Shown: piece after piece, positions 11,401-20,820 of the stretch | Numbering within the stretch: the stretch's first letter is position 1 | Layout: each line of letters starts with the position of its first letter | NCBI GenBank assembly: GCA_951799405.1 | Contig: OX637332.1 | Location: forward strand, 10,545,001-10,609,000 | Reading direction: 5' to 3' | Length of the DNA: 64,000 nt | From: Agapetus fuscipes | Lineage: Eukaryota; Arthropoda; Insecta; Trichoptera; Glossosomatidae | Notes under the pieces: generated by a model | Told to the model about the DNA's origin: nothing | What the model saw: only the letters and a program-made list of their open reading frames with translations | Databases searched by the model: none | Made by a program: the position numbers and the translations under genes

Positions 11401-14400
11401 TAAAAAAATCATTTCCTAACCTGTGAAAACAATTTGAACTTTGCAATCTATCTTTGAAATAAAGACTAGAAATTGCAATCTATGTTAGAAGTTAATAGTT
11501 ATTTATGCCACTGCCAAGTAATGATAGTCTTTTTAACACGAGTGCTAGTTTGTGCCATGAGGCGCAGCCGAATGGCACAATAGAAAGCACGAGTGTTACA
11601 AAGACTAATTACGTGCAGTGGCATACAATACTTTTTCTACGACCATGAGAGAATTAACAAAATAGTGAATAATAGTCATTATAATGATAGGAGAGAGCAA
11701 AGTGAGTGTTCTACTGTATGCAGATGATGCAGTTCTTGTATCTGATTCTGCAGTAGAATTGCAAACAATGCTCTCTAGATTGAATGAAGCTTTGTTAGGT
11801 AACCATTTGAAGTTGAATGCAAGTAAGACGAAAGTATTGATTTTTGAAAGAGATGATGAAAATATGAATTATGAATTTAAAATTAATGGAATGAATGTTG
11901 ATGTCGTAAATGAGTTTGTATACCTGGGAAGTAAGTTTGAAAAAGATGGAAGAATGATCGGTGAATTTGAAAGAAGAATAATGAAAGGCAGGTGCGTACT
12001 GGGTGCTACCGCTAGCATCGCCAAGAACCAGAATCTTTCAAAAAATGTTCGACTGGCGGTGCACGGTGGTATACTAGTGCCCACTCTGATATATGGAAGT
12101 GAAGCCTGGACGGTGAGTGAAAGTGAGATGAGTAAAGTCCATACAGTAGAAATGGACTACTTAAGAAGTATGATTGGGAAAAGACGGAGTGATAGGGTAA
12201 GGAATGATTTTGTTAGAGAGGAATGTGGTGTAAGAGAAAGTGTGAAAGTAAAGATTAAAAGAAGTATGCTTAGATGGTTTGGACATTTGGAGAGAATGAA
12301 TGAGGAAAGACTGACGAAGAAAGTATATGCTGCGAGAATTGATGGATGTCGTGGAAGAGGAAGACCGAGAAAGGTATGGATGGACCAAATTTTCGAAATA
12401 GCGAATGAATGGGATATCCAGAGTCATAATAAAAGGAGAGCTTGTATGAAAAAGGTTATGGCTCTGGATGAAATGAAAGAAGTATGCAAGGATCGAAAGA
12501 AATGGCGGTTGATCTGTAATGCTGGCGGTTAAAGCTAAGGCTTTTAAATTTAAAAAATATGTGTTGTAGTTTTTTTAATTTTTTACTGTTTAATTGCTTA
12601 GAATTTATTTGTTTTATATATTTGATTGTATCAATTGCATGTACTCCTTGATTGATAGGTTGGTATGCGGCTGACCACCCATACTGTAAAAAATGGTTCA
12701 CTTTGCCAATGTCACCCCTGCTTCAGGGAAGGTCGGCAAGAGTTGCAGGGCTTATGTTCATTTGAGATTGGGGTTTTTATATTGTAGGTCCACATGCAGC
12801 ATGTGTAAGCGCGAAATTATGCATGTCTGCTTGTGGGAATGCATTTAATATGAATCTCAAATGATACATATCTTTGCAGCTTAGATTTAGATAATGTACT
12901 CGTCCATTTGAAGTAATTAAAACCTTACCTTTGTCAAAACGTGTGATTTATCATTCCCTTCGATTATCTAATCTAACCTAAGTTGTAAAAATAAATTATA
13001 TTTAGGTTTCATATTGAATTCATGCCCACAAGCCGACACATATGTATAAGGTCGCGCTTTTACATCCTGCATATAAGCTTAAACATTCAAACCCAAAACT
13101 CAAATAAACATATGCCCTGCAGTTGTATTGGCAGGTGAACCAAATTTGTACAGCATAGGTGATCAACCTCATACTCACCTATTAACCAAGTAACTTTTTG
13201 AGTTTGTTTATTTTTTGCGGTGAAATTTTTTGTATTGTTTTCCTTTCAAGCCTTTTATTTTCCATTGAAAAAAGGAAAGCTTTATTTGGAGCAATCCGAT
13301 AAATAAATTCGATAAATTTTAGCACTATTAACAATTTTTATTTGACTCTACACATAAAATATACTTATTTATTTTCATCTGAACAGGGCTGAAAGTCTCA
13401 TCACCACGGTAATTCCTACCTACCGAATATCACTAATATTGTATGAAGCCTAATCAGCTGATCGCTTGCGGCCATCTTGGATTGACAGGTCTTCATACCC
13501 CCATACAAGGTTGACATTTGAAATTAAAAAATGGTTCCAATTCTGACAATGCGCATGCGCACATGTTCATTTTAACACGGTTACCGGTTGCATAATGTAA
13601 CATTATGCAACGGGTGTAGAAATGTATGGCATTGTGATTGCGTTAGCCGTTTTGTAATTAGTAAATTACCAAATGGTAGTAGAAAAACTATTTTTTGCAA
13701 TGCGCAATAAAATTGTAACATGCTTTCATTTTTTTAAAAGATCAAATATTTAGTCAGAAATGTTCTTGCTTGAACGCTTGAAGTGCACGCTCCAGCTATT
13801 CGCTAATTTGTATTTATCAGAATATTCATAGATGAAGCCAGCATTTTTTTAAGTAAGTAACCATGGGAATCAAAAAGCAAACTTTGAGTTCAAGCATTCG
13901 CTTAGTCTAAACACCAATTTCAAAAGATGTACATCAATATTAATGGGACAGAGTCAAGGACTTCCAGGAAGGGAAAAAGAGTTACTTAGATTAAATTTTT
14001 ATGACATTCGCATGCTTAATTGATTATTTTCTTATCTCAAGAAGTTGACATTATGCGCCTGCAATTTTTTAAACCTATATTATAAGACTTTATTGATTCT
14101 AATGGCAAAAAAAGGTACAATGCTGATAGAGATAAAATACAAAAGCACAATTTAGAAAATAATCCTTAGCTTTCTGAAAATTATCATCCAGAGATTTGTT
14201 AATTTAACCATTAAATACTCTATGGCAAAAGTTATTTCTTCAAAGATTATTCAGCTTCGCGAATAAATGAATAGATAAATTTGTTATAATTTGTGTATTA
14301 ACACTGTGATAAAACAAGGTTGCAAAAATAACATGGTTACTTTTTCAATAATGTTTCATTTTCATAGTACTTTATATCATAGCACGACTAAGGTTTTTGG

Positions 14401-17400
14401 CCATTAGAAAAATTAATTGGAAAAAAAGATTAACTGCTAAAATAGTTTTAACACATACTTACTTAATGATAGTTGATTGACGGAAAACATTTGTTATTAT
14501 GATAAAGAAAATAGTGGTGAAAATAAAACAGTGTTGAAAAAGTAACTGTTATTTTTGTATCTCTTTCTTAAAATAGAATTGATAAATAGCTATGTAAAGT
14601 ACCTCTAAGATAACAATTTTTTCCCACTTTCTAAGACAAGCAATAACTTTCTACATAACCAAGGAAAGAACTGATAGGAAGAACATACGGTTTGGTCATC
14701 AGCAGGGCTTGCAGGATGCTGTTCATGTAGCAGGTGCTGCCCAGGTTGTGCAGACCCACCTTAGCCCTCTCTAGCGGGGTGTCAGTTTGCTGCGAGTACA
14801 CCCACACGGGCACATTCATGAGGCTGCAGTGGTTGGACTTGATGTGTGCATCAAGTCGTGACATCTGGAACATAAGACAACAAGTATTGCTCCATTGCCT
14901 CTTATCATATCAAGCACAGTTATTTACGACCGGTCTGTAGTCTAGTGGTTAACACTTCTGACTCGTAAATGGAAGGTTGTGAGTTTGAATCCCGGCGGAG
15001 CACAAAAAATTTACAATATATATTTTCAAATATGCCCTTCACTGGGGGAAAAAATCATGTACCTTTACCAAAGACTGGTCACTAAAGGTCCATCCAGCCT
15101 TACAGTAACTGGGGTCTTGCTTGAGAATTGGCGCTTTGTAGCGACGACCAAACTCATAAAAAGTCCGGTCGATAGCTCAGTTGGTAGAATGCTTGCATTC
15201 TATGCTGAGAGCATAAGTTCGATCTCCACCAGAAAATCAGAAATGTTTTCCCGTTTCGGTGTTTACTTCAAACCCAAAATACCCGCAAGATGTACTCAGC
15301 CTTCACAAGAAATGAGAACCAGCCCCCTCGGGAGTTGGGAAACTCCCACTTCAACTGAAGTGGTTGGTGTGAGGTCGGCCCCCTTACCCGTAAAAATAAA
15401 TAGGTCCTGAATCGCCACATGTGAGCCATTTGGGGATAACGCAGGCAAGAAGTTACACTATAATGTGTAGCTTAGTTGCGTCACACTCCATTGTCTCTTT
15501 TATATCAAGCATAGGTATAAACTCGGAAATGAACACAACAACTTACAATTTCAGGGTATTTATCCATTTCCGGTTTGTGTTCAACAACCAAGGCTGAGAG
15601 AGCTTCAACTAAATTCTGCAAAAGAGGTCTTCCTGCAGGTGAAGCATCACTGGCAAGAGCTTCAAGAATATTAGGAATGCTCCCGGCAATCTGAAAGTAA
15701 GAGTACATTTTATTACTTATTCTGATTTATCAACATATCTACTTAATAAACTAATTTAAAAAAAAAAGAGTTTATATGTGATAGGGAAAAATAATATATT
15801 TCGAAAAAAAATACCTTATGGAAAGGTTCAATGGAGTTCCTCATAGAGGCGAGGATGTGCAGAACTACTGCTGAGACATTGTGACGTGTGGAAGCAGTGA
15901 GGAGTCCTTCAAACAAGTCAGCGATAACTTCCAACGACACGTCTACAAGTATGTTGTACTTCTCGGATTCCTACAAATTTGAAAACACCAATATTAATGC
16001 TGGAAAACAGTAAAGATATGCATAAATGGTATATTAGCTGTTGACCTAATTCAAACCTATGATATGGTAGCCCGTGAGTGAGGCCTCTGGTCTGGGTAAT
16101 GTTTAAAGAGTTAAGCTCTCGATTTGATTGTGTGCTGTACAAGTTGTTTGTGGTATCATTATCCGATTGTAGTGAACAATGTCTCGAATTGTTGGTGCAG
16201 CTTTTATCCAGCCAGTTCAAACAGTGGAGTTGATTGGAGTAACACAGTTTGTAGATTGGATATCAACCAATGATAATGAATCACTCCAATCTTTAAACAT
16301 TGGTTAGACGTTCTTGCGATTTTGATGAAATGGTGCACATTAAGATAGGATAATGTTTTAATTTAGTCATTAAACTAAAAAGAGACTTACTACTAATGGA
16401 CTCCGATCATTCAAAATATCCCATAGTAAATTTAAAAAATATTCCCGATAACAGGGATTTTTTTCTAGTTACAACAATATGAGCCCATACAGTTGGCGGC
16501 AGTGCTAAATGTAGTACGGTGCACTTAATTGTATTTTTAAGCTACCTACATAATATTGTATCGCAGCTCTGACACTCTATCGTATTTTAAACCCGGCCAT
16601 GTCATCACATATATTCCTCAAATTTCAAATATTGAAGGGTTTTGCTGTGTTGTTGGTACCTGCAGTGCCTTCATGAAGGCCAGCACCCAGTTGGAGAGCA
16701 GCGGGGTGTAGTGCCACACGCACAGCCAGCGGCACAGGGTGGCCAGGGCGCAGTGCAGGCGGGGGTCTGTGTCCATGTCGGGGCTCTGGGCCTTACTGCT
16801 GGAGCCAGCCGCCCCGCCAATGAGGCTGCTCACTTCGGCTGATATAACATCGGGGCGAACCACAGCCAGCACCACACAGGCAGCGGGGCAAGGCTCACAA
16901 CCTACAATTATGAAACGATAGTACTGTAACAGCCATTTCAGACACAGCACATTCTGTTCGGATAGTCGGTGTTATGGCGGAGGGGTAAAGGCACATGTTC
17001 GACTACCGTATTTGGAACAGAATAACGTTGGTTCGAATCTGCGTCTGGCCCACTTGACCATAACTTTGATCCTGTTTCAACTGATGCCATTGCATGCACA
17101 CAAGCTTCTGCTTTCGCATGAAGATAACTACGCATTAAAAAAAAACGCATTTAAGCTACACATATAGTGTAACTTCATGCCGCGTTATCCCCGAAAGGGT
17201 CGCATGTGGCGAGTTGAACCTATTTATTTTTACAGGTAAGGGGGCCGGCCTTACGCCAACCACTTCAGTGAAGTGGAGGTTTCCCAGCTCCCGAGGGAGC
17301 TGGTACTCATTTCTTGTGAAGGCTGAGTAAACCTTGCCGGTATTTTATTTTTGGGGTTTGAAATAAACACCGAAATGGGAAATCATTTCTGACACCCTTG

Positions 17401-20400
17401 GTGGGATTCGAACCCGAGCTTTCGGCATGGAATGCAAGCACTCTATCACCTGAGCTATCGACTGGACTAGCCAGGCAAAATAGGTTGGTGAATTGCATTC
17501 CTTTCCACAAATCTATTTAAAAAACTACTGGCAAACTGTGTGAAAGCTTTCATACATCTTAATACTCTACTGACTTCCGACCTGGCACTGGATAGGAAAA
17601 AAACGGGCAGAATGGTGGCAGAATGCGTCTAGTGTGAAATGGCTGTAACGGCTGCAATCTAAAAATCTAAATCTAAGCTGTAAAGATATGTATCATTTGA
17701 GATTCATATTAAATGCATTCCCACAAGCAGACACGCATAATTACGCGCTCACACATGCCGCATGTGGACCTACAGTATAAAAAACCCAATCTCAAATGAA
17801 CATAAGCCCTGCAACTCTTGCGGACCTTCCCTGAAACAGAGGTGACATTGGCAAATTGAACCATTTTTTACAGTATGGGTGGTCAGCTTCATACCAACCT
17901 ATAAGTCAAGGAATAAAAATTAGAAAACAAAGTGAATTCCAAACATTCATCAAGAGTTATTAAAAAAATTAATGGTTCTCTAATACTACCAACCTAGCCC
18001 CAGACGTAGGGACAGATTGAGAAAAAATAATTTGAAGTTTCTTGCCAGTTGCCGGCATACATTCAAACAAAATAGGGTGCCTCTCATTTTATTAAAAGCC
18101 CTTCTATGAGTTATGACATGTCACTTTTTCAACACATAGCACACACAGAATATTATTTCCTGGCATATTTAACTCAAAACACCATATTTTTTACTTGTGG
18201 CGCCCAACGTTTGGGTAAACAATATGTTCAACTTAATTATATGTATTAAACAAATGGTAGTATGTTTGTCAAAAAAATAAGGAAAATAACAGATAATTCA
18301 ATGTTGCGGTGTAGTTTTGCAATTGCTTATGACATTGAAAAACATAGCTTAATCATATCTATAATCTATAATAATCTATAATCTAAGTTGCAAGGATATA
18401 TTCATTTAAAGCTCTCAGATGTATGCCCACAAACCAACAAGTGTAGTTCGCGCTTACAAATGCTGAATGTGTACTTACAAATAAAATCCAAACCTCAAAT
18501 GAACATAAGCCCCACAACTTTTGCCGACCTTCCCTGAAACAGGGGTGACATTGGCAAAGTGAACCATTTTTTACAGTATGGGTGGTCAGCCTCATACCAA
18601 CCTATAAGTCAAGGAATATGATATATTATAAACTTCTGAGTTTATTTTAGATGACATTGATTGAGACCCGTTTATATATTTTTTGAGTACCTACCTGGTT
18701 TGGAGATGACAGCGTATAGCTCCTTGAGAAAAGCATAGATGAATTGTTCTCGTTTGTCGTGATCTCTGGTGGACAACAGACGCTGGAACAGCTCCTCCAC
18801 TTGATGCACTTGTTGGTGAAACACAGCTTGCTTGTTGGGCCCTCGGGGAGTCTGTACTCGAGCTGATAAAAAAAACATATCATTAATATTTCCTGTTAAA
18901 ATAATACTTCACTTTTTTCTGTTGAAGTTATTCTATTCTTGAATAAACTTACCCAAATAGCTGACAATATGTCGACACCATTTGATAAGATCAGCCGAAG
19001 ACTGGAAATAGTTAGGCTGATCACACAGCATTTGTATGTGTTGGGCTAGTAGGGCCAAGTCCGCCCGTACTATGGCCCCATTGGCTATCTCGTCCTGTTT
19101 AACTGCCATCTTTTGGACTGAAAATAATAAAACCATTTCTTAAAACAGATAATTCATTATTTTATTCAATTTGATAAGTATTTCATTAAAATATTGATAA
19201 TTTTACTTGGCACGGTTTGAATAAATATTCACTCACTTGAGTCTGGAGCAAGAACTTTGACTACCCAGCGAACTACTTTGAGGGTTTCAGTCCAAGCGCA
19301 TTGCACAACAACAGTATTGTGAATTAAATCCCTAACAATGTTGGGATGGATGAGAGCTCTTGCAATTTCTACATGCTCCTTCACTCCATCCAACAATTTC
19401 CATCCAATATGTAGAAGATAAACAGCTTTCTTTGCTTTTGGTTCAGTGAAAAGAATCAATCTGCAAAAACGGGAATAAACAATGAACAATCATCCTAAAA
19501 GTCTACAACATGCCGTATCCTCTGATCAAGAGTGCCACAAGCCAAAAAGTGTCACATTAATAATGAGTTTGAAATTTCTTGGAGCCATACATTTTAAACA
19601 AAACAAGGGTGCTACATATACCCCACATTTTATTATAAAACTTATTTGAGTTATGGTAGTGACAACAAGTAGAACAAATGGAATATTATAAAACGGCATA
19701 TTTAATTAATAACACATTATTTTTTACTTGTTCACCGTTGATCTGGGGAAACAAGATGAAGATATTCATTGGCACTGTAACTTTATCACATTTGCACTCA
19801 GGGTCGTAAGATCTACAACAAAGTTGCCTGACTTCTTGCTGTCCTTGAAGGATTTCACATTAACAAATAGGAAACATTTATTATTCTACACATGCATTTA
19901 TATTTCATTTTCACCTTTTGAATATTAAATAGGTACATCACTATGATCTTATAACCTTTGTTCAACCACTTATTTGTTGCACTCACCCCAATGCACTGAT
20001 ATTTTTTTCTTACAAACCCTTTTTGTGTTTCTTTTCTGCAGGTGTCACCCACTATATGAAGTCTTGTTTTGACAACTGCTACTGGCAGGCGAAAAATGCA
20101 CGCCAAACATCTGGTCACAAATTAATTATGACCAGAGAGGGTGATGTATCCAGATTATTGGAGCAATAAGATGCACTAATAAACATGGCAACTAGCTAGC
20201 AACGATCTTTATTTTTTTTCATGGGCGTAAACAAACATAAGGCGTAATAAAAATTTCACATATAATAAAGAAGTGCATTGTTTACCAAGGACGATAATTA
20301 TAGATGTGCTCCAGAGTTCAAGGATACAAAATATCAATAATTGCAGCAGTACCTATGGGAGGAGATATTATAATTGACACAATCTACAGGTTTCGACTGC

Positions 20401-20820
20401 AATTTTAGACAATGAAATACAAGACGCATGTGCATAAACGGATAGACTGCACGGTATAAGTATTACAATATGATTTTGTTCGAGAAATTGCAACCAAAAT
20501 GGCGGACAATAATAATTCATTTGGGTAATCTGAAAAAACATTTTTTTACAAATTATCGGGCATCGTCATAAATTTACAGTAAACCAATCAACACCGAGTA
20601 GGAAAAAAACGAAATAAAAGCCTGTGTAGAGTAAAGAAGGCAATTTAACTACAAATAATGACAATAGACAGAGCACATACCTGAAACCCAACTGGATGGC
20701 CTTATGGCAAGTCTTCTCGGTGATCAATTCTTTGTCTCCCTTGTTTTCTAGCACAGATACCAAAAATGTCAACTCCTTCTCGATATCAAAACAGAGTATA
20801 GCTTCCAATGTCTGGAACAT
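7389..20820 (-). CDS. USP38: Ubiquitin carboxyl-terminal hydrolase, USP35/USP38-like (11 exons, complete)
   Basis: A cysteine protease (peptidase C19) that removes ubiquitin from proteins. Coding exons are 20681-20820, 19237-19460, 18953-19117, 18695-18862, 16660-16901, 15815-15970, 15547-15690, 14689-14864, 10075-10254, 9066-9340 and 7389-8401. All have GT-AG borders and agreeing phases, and total 2883 nt, or 960 residues plus stop. The first about 410 residues are helical and HEAT-like, as in USP35/38. The Cys box GLHNLGSTCYMNSILQAL places the nucleophile near residue 458. QHDSSEYL follows, then two CxxC pairs (about 677/680 and 732/735) and the His box with SGHYY near 811 and an Asp at about 826. 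Human USP38 is somewhat longer. A lysine/arginine-rich insert precedes the zinc knuckles. Assignment to USP35 versus USP38 is not resolved. Confidence 0.88.
8402..9065 (-). other. USP intron 10
   Basis: A 664-bp AT-rich intron with no identifiable mobile element. A short imperfect palindrome lies near 8822-8845. Confidence 0.7.
9066..9340 (-). CDS. USP38: USP35/38-like, exon 10
   Basis: Continues directly from the QHDSSEYL motif with SFLLDSLHEQE, then a low-complexity Ser/Thr/Asp insert of about 75 residues typical of a loop between USP boxes. Phase 2 in and 1 out. Confidence 0.85.
9449..9702 (-). mobile_element. tRNA-derived SINE, family 2
   Basis: The element's 5' end is at high coordinate. 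It carries a tRNA-like head with an A-box-like segment (gatagctcagttggtaga type) and a B-box-like segment, then the body shared with copies at 15163, 17137, 32576, 34524 and 41808. It lies in USP intron 9. Confidence 0.8.
9756..9987. mobile_element. Harbinger-type MITE, about 60-bp inverted ends
   Basis: A 232-bp element whose terminal inverted repeats (starting cggggctattc) are about 60 bp and nearly perfect. It is flanked by TTA at 9753-9755 and 9988-9990. The TWA-type target duplication points to PIF/Harbinger transposition. No ORF. It lies in USP intron 9. Its 105-bp centre also occurs at 13388-13498. Confidence 0.85.
10075..10254 (-). CDS. USP38: USP35/38-like, exon 9
   Basis: Encodes the palm/fingers segment after the Cys box and ends with QHDSSEYL, the family's QQDAxEF-type motif. 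Phase 2 in and 2 out. Confidence 0.87.
10605..10690 (+). mobile_element. LINE-A 3' tail fragment
   Basis: Degraded match to the last about 80 bp of the LINE-A 3' tail (tgcttgtggg...atatctttgcaactta type). Lies in the large USP intron 8. Confidence 0.5.
10855..10955 (-). mobile_element. SINE family 2 fragment
   Basis: Middle part of the SINE-2 body (ctggtactcatttcttgtga, then tttgaaataaa) without the tRNA-like head. Confidence 0.7.
11225..11400 (-). mobile_element. SINE family 2 fragment
   Basis: The 3' half of SINE-2, including the gggccggcctta motif and the ccaactacttcag segment. The head is missing. Confidence 0.7.
11512..11630. repeat. Hairpin at the start of repeat X copy 1
   Basis: Two arms of about 52 bp (tatgccactgc... 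and ...gcagtggcata) surround a short loop with the core gaggcgcagccga. The matching hairpin in copy 2 lies at 28880-28995. Confidence 0.8.
11684..12532 (+). CDS. LINE-A reverse transcriptase, C-terminal part (5'-truncated)
   Basis: The 282-residue frame starts in the RT palm. LLYADDAVLVS carries the catalytic YADD, followed by LNASKTKVLIF, FVYLGSKFEKDG, and the C-terminal segments RWFGHLERM and GRGRPRKVWMDQI. These are typical of endonuclease-reverse transcriptases of insect LINEs (RTE/Jockey-like). The endonuclease and the N-terminal half of RT are absent through 5' truncation. The apparent ATG at 11684 lies in the duplicated target site and is accidental. The frame is otherwise open to the stop at 12530-12532, so the copy is fairly young. 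It cannot be autonomous. Confidence 0.85.
   Translation: MIGESKVSVLLYADDAVLVSDSAVELQTMLSRLNEALLGNHLKLNASKTKVLIFERDDENMNYEFKINGMNVDVVNEFVYLGSKFEKDGRMIGEFERRIMKGRCVLGATASIAKNQNLSKNVRLAVHGGILVPTLIYGSEAWTVSESEMSKVHTVEMDYLRSMIGKRRSDRVRNDFVREECGVRESVKVKIKRSMLRWFGHLERMNEERLTKKVYAARIDGCRGRGRPRKVWMDQIFEIANEWDIQSHNKRRACMKKVMALDEMKEVCKDRKKWRLICNAGG
11687..12890 (+). mobile_element. LINE-A (non-LTR retrotransposon), 5'-truncated copy
   Basis: A 1.2-kb insertion into repeat X with target duplication ataatg (11681-11686 and 12891-12896). The uninterrupted site is visible in repeat X copy 2. It holds the C-terminal RT ORF and a 3' tail of about 250 bp that ends in ttagattta. That tail is the sequence dispersed many times through the window. 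Confidence 0.88.
12960..13190 (-). mobile_element. LINE-A 3' tail copy within repeat X
   Basis: A diverged tail copy carrying gcccacaagccgacacat and caacctcatactcacctat. It is part of repeat X and recurs in inverted orientation at 28545-28740. Confidence 0.65.
13388..13498. repeat. Core shared with the Harbinger MITE at 9756-9987
   Basis: About 105 bp (gctgaaagt...ggtcttcatac) matches the interior of the MITE at 9819-9925 in the same orientation. The segment is absent from repeat X copy 2, so it was inserted or exchanged. Confidence 0.6.
13688..14688. other. USP intron 8, nothing recognised
   Basis: AT-rich intron sequence between repeat X and exon 8, with no recognised repeat or coding sequence. 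Confidence 0.6.
14689..14864 (-). CDS. USP38: USP35/38-like, exon 8 (Cys box)
   Basis: Carries the catalytic Cys box GLHNLGSTCYMNSILQAL, so the nucleophile is intact. The exon ends in phase 2 (...MTKP) at a GTATGT donor. Confidence 0.9.
14928..15162 (+). mobile_element. tRNA-derived SINE, family 1 (3' end lost)
   Basis: The head gaccggtctgtagtctagtg and the downstream gagtttgaatcccggcgg resemble tRNA A and B boxes. The body with ccagccttacag...gcttgagaattggcgc is shared with copies at 24631, 25794, 36371, 49686, 51738 and 58509. A SINE-2 copy starts directly at its broken 3' end. Confidence 0.85.
15163..15485 (+). mobile_element. tRNA-derived SINE, family 2 (near full length)
   Basis: Head gtccggtcgatagctcagtt with a tRNA-like B box (gttcgatctcc). 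The body includes cccgtttcggtgtttac and gggccatt-type segments, and the 3' end reads gtgtagcttagttgcg. It abuts SINE-1, suggesting insertion into or next to it. Both lie in USP intron 7. Confidence 0.85.
15547..15690 (-). CDS. USP38: USP35/38-like, exon 7
   Basis: Encodes 48 residues (IAGSIPNILEALASDAS to MDKYPEI), phase 0 on both sides. It is the last exon of the N-terminal region before the catalytic core. Confidence 0.82.
15815..15970 (-). CDS. USP38: USP35/38-like, exon 6
   Basis: Encodes 52 residues of helical repeat (SLEVIADLFEGLL). Phase 0 on both sides, with a TAG acceptor and a GTATTT donor. Confidence 0.82.
15971..16659 (-). other. USP intron 5, nothing recognised
   Basis: An intron of 689 bp without identifiable repeats. 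Confidence 0.6.
16660..16901 (-). CDS. USP38: USP35/38-like, exon 5
   Basis: GC-rich exon encoding a Cys- and Trp-rich helical segment (LCRWLCVWHYTPLLSNW) after a Ser/Ala linker. It is much richer in GC than the surrounding introns. Phase 1 in and 0 out. Confidence 0.82.
16960..17090 (+). mobile_element. tRNA-like SINE, family 3
   Basis: The sequence gttatggcggaggggtaaag...ggttcgaatctgcg has A- and B-box-like motifs and a tail gaccataac. A related copy in the opposite orientation lies at 32354-32455. Only two copies are seen, so the family is weakly defined. Confidence 0.5.
17137..17467 (-). mobile_element. tRNA-derived SINE, family 2 (near full length)
   Basis: The complete body, with tRNA-like head at high coordinate (reverse complement of gtccagtcgatagctcag) and the 3' end next to an A-run at 17137. 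It lies in USP intron 4. Confidence 0.88.
17655..17910 (-). mobile_element. LINE-A 3' tail, stand-alone copy
   Basis: Full-length tail unit starting (reverse complement) at ccttgacttataggttggta and ending in the ...cttagatttagatt repeat. Lies in USP intron 4. Confidence 0.8.
18028..18230. repeat. Unclassified repeat, first copy
   Basis: Diverged direct repeat of 19575-19750, sharing catacattcaaacaaaata, cattttattaaaa and attttttacttgt. Both copies lie in USP introns. Confidence 0.5.
18365..18618 (-). mobile_element. LINE-A 3' tail, young subfamily copy
   Basis: Nearly identical over about 200 bp to the copies at 46660 and 49000, indicating recent spread. The fixed 5' boundary ccttgacttatagg is at 18618. 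Confidence 0.85.
18695..18862 (-). CDS. USP38: USP35/38-like, exon 4
   Basis: Encodes a Gln/Glu-rich helical stretch including VEELFQRLLSTRDHDKRE. The acceptor follows a T-rich tract and the donor is GTAGGT. Phase 1 in and 1 out. Confidence 0.82.
18953..19117 (-). CDS. USP38: USP35/38-like, exon 3
   Basis: Starts IQKMAVKQDEIANGAIV and ends ...IVSYLG with a GTAAGT donor. It is part of the N-terminal helical domain, phase 1 in and 1 out. Confidence 0.82.
19237..19460 (-). CDS. USP38: USP35/38-like, exon 2
   Basis: Encodes an all-helical segment rich in Leu, Val and Ile (for example LLHIGWKLLDGV), with acceptor CAG and donor GTGAGT. Phases are 2 in and 1 out, matching its neighbours. Confidence 0.82.
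19575..19750. repeat. Unclassified repeat, second copy
   Basis: Diverged direct repeat of 18028-18230; no coding capacity. Confidence 0.5.
19751..20680. other. USP intron 1, nothing further recognised
   Basis: AT-rich intron; no exon or repeat identified with confidence. Confidence 0.55.
20681..20820 (-). CDS. USP38: USP35/38-like, exon 1 (start codon)
   Basis: Begins with the ATG at 20820 (MFQTLEAILCF) and ends in phase 2 at a GTATGT donor. It encodes the start of the N-terminal helical region. The ATG was chosen because it opens the only reading frame that matches exon 2. No upstream coding exon was seen. Confidence 0.8.

Larger units (their letters stand above)
11495..13687 (+). mobile_element. 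Unclassified complex repeat X, copy 1
   Basis: This block is repeated in inverted orientation at 28040-29005. It begins with a 120-bp hairpin (11512-11630), then unique sequence, a reverse-oriented LINE-A tail (about 12960-13190), and a near-palindrome gttgcataatg...cattatgcaac near 13586-13610. A LINE (11687-12890) is nested inside it and is absent from copy 2. No transposase was recognised, so the class is unknown. Confidence 0.7.

Noticed and set aside
14928..15240. tRNA-like sequences with A and B boxes
   Set aside because: They are SINE heads with downstream bodies repeated across the window. Cloverleaf pairing is not maintained, so they are not reported as tRNA genes.
16642..16921. Plus-strand frames across USP exon 5
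   Set aside because: They are produced by the GC-rich coding exon on the opposite strand.
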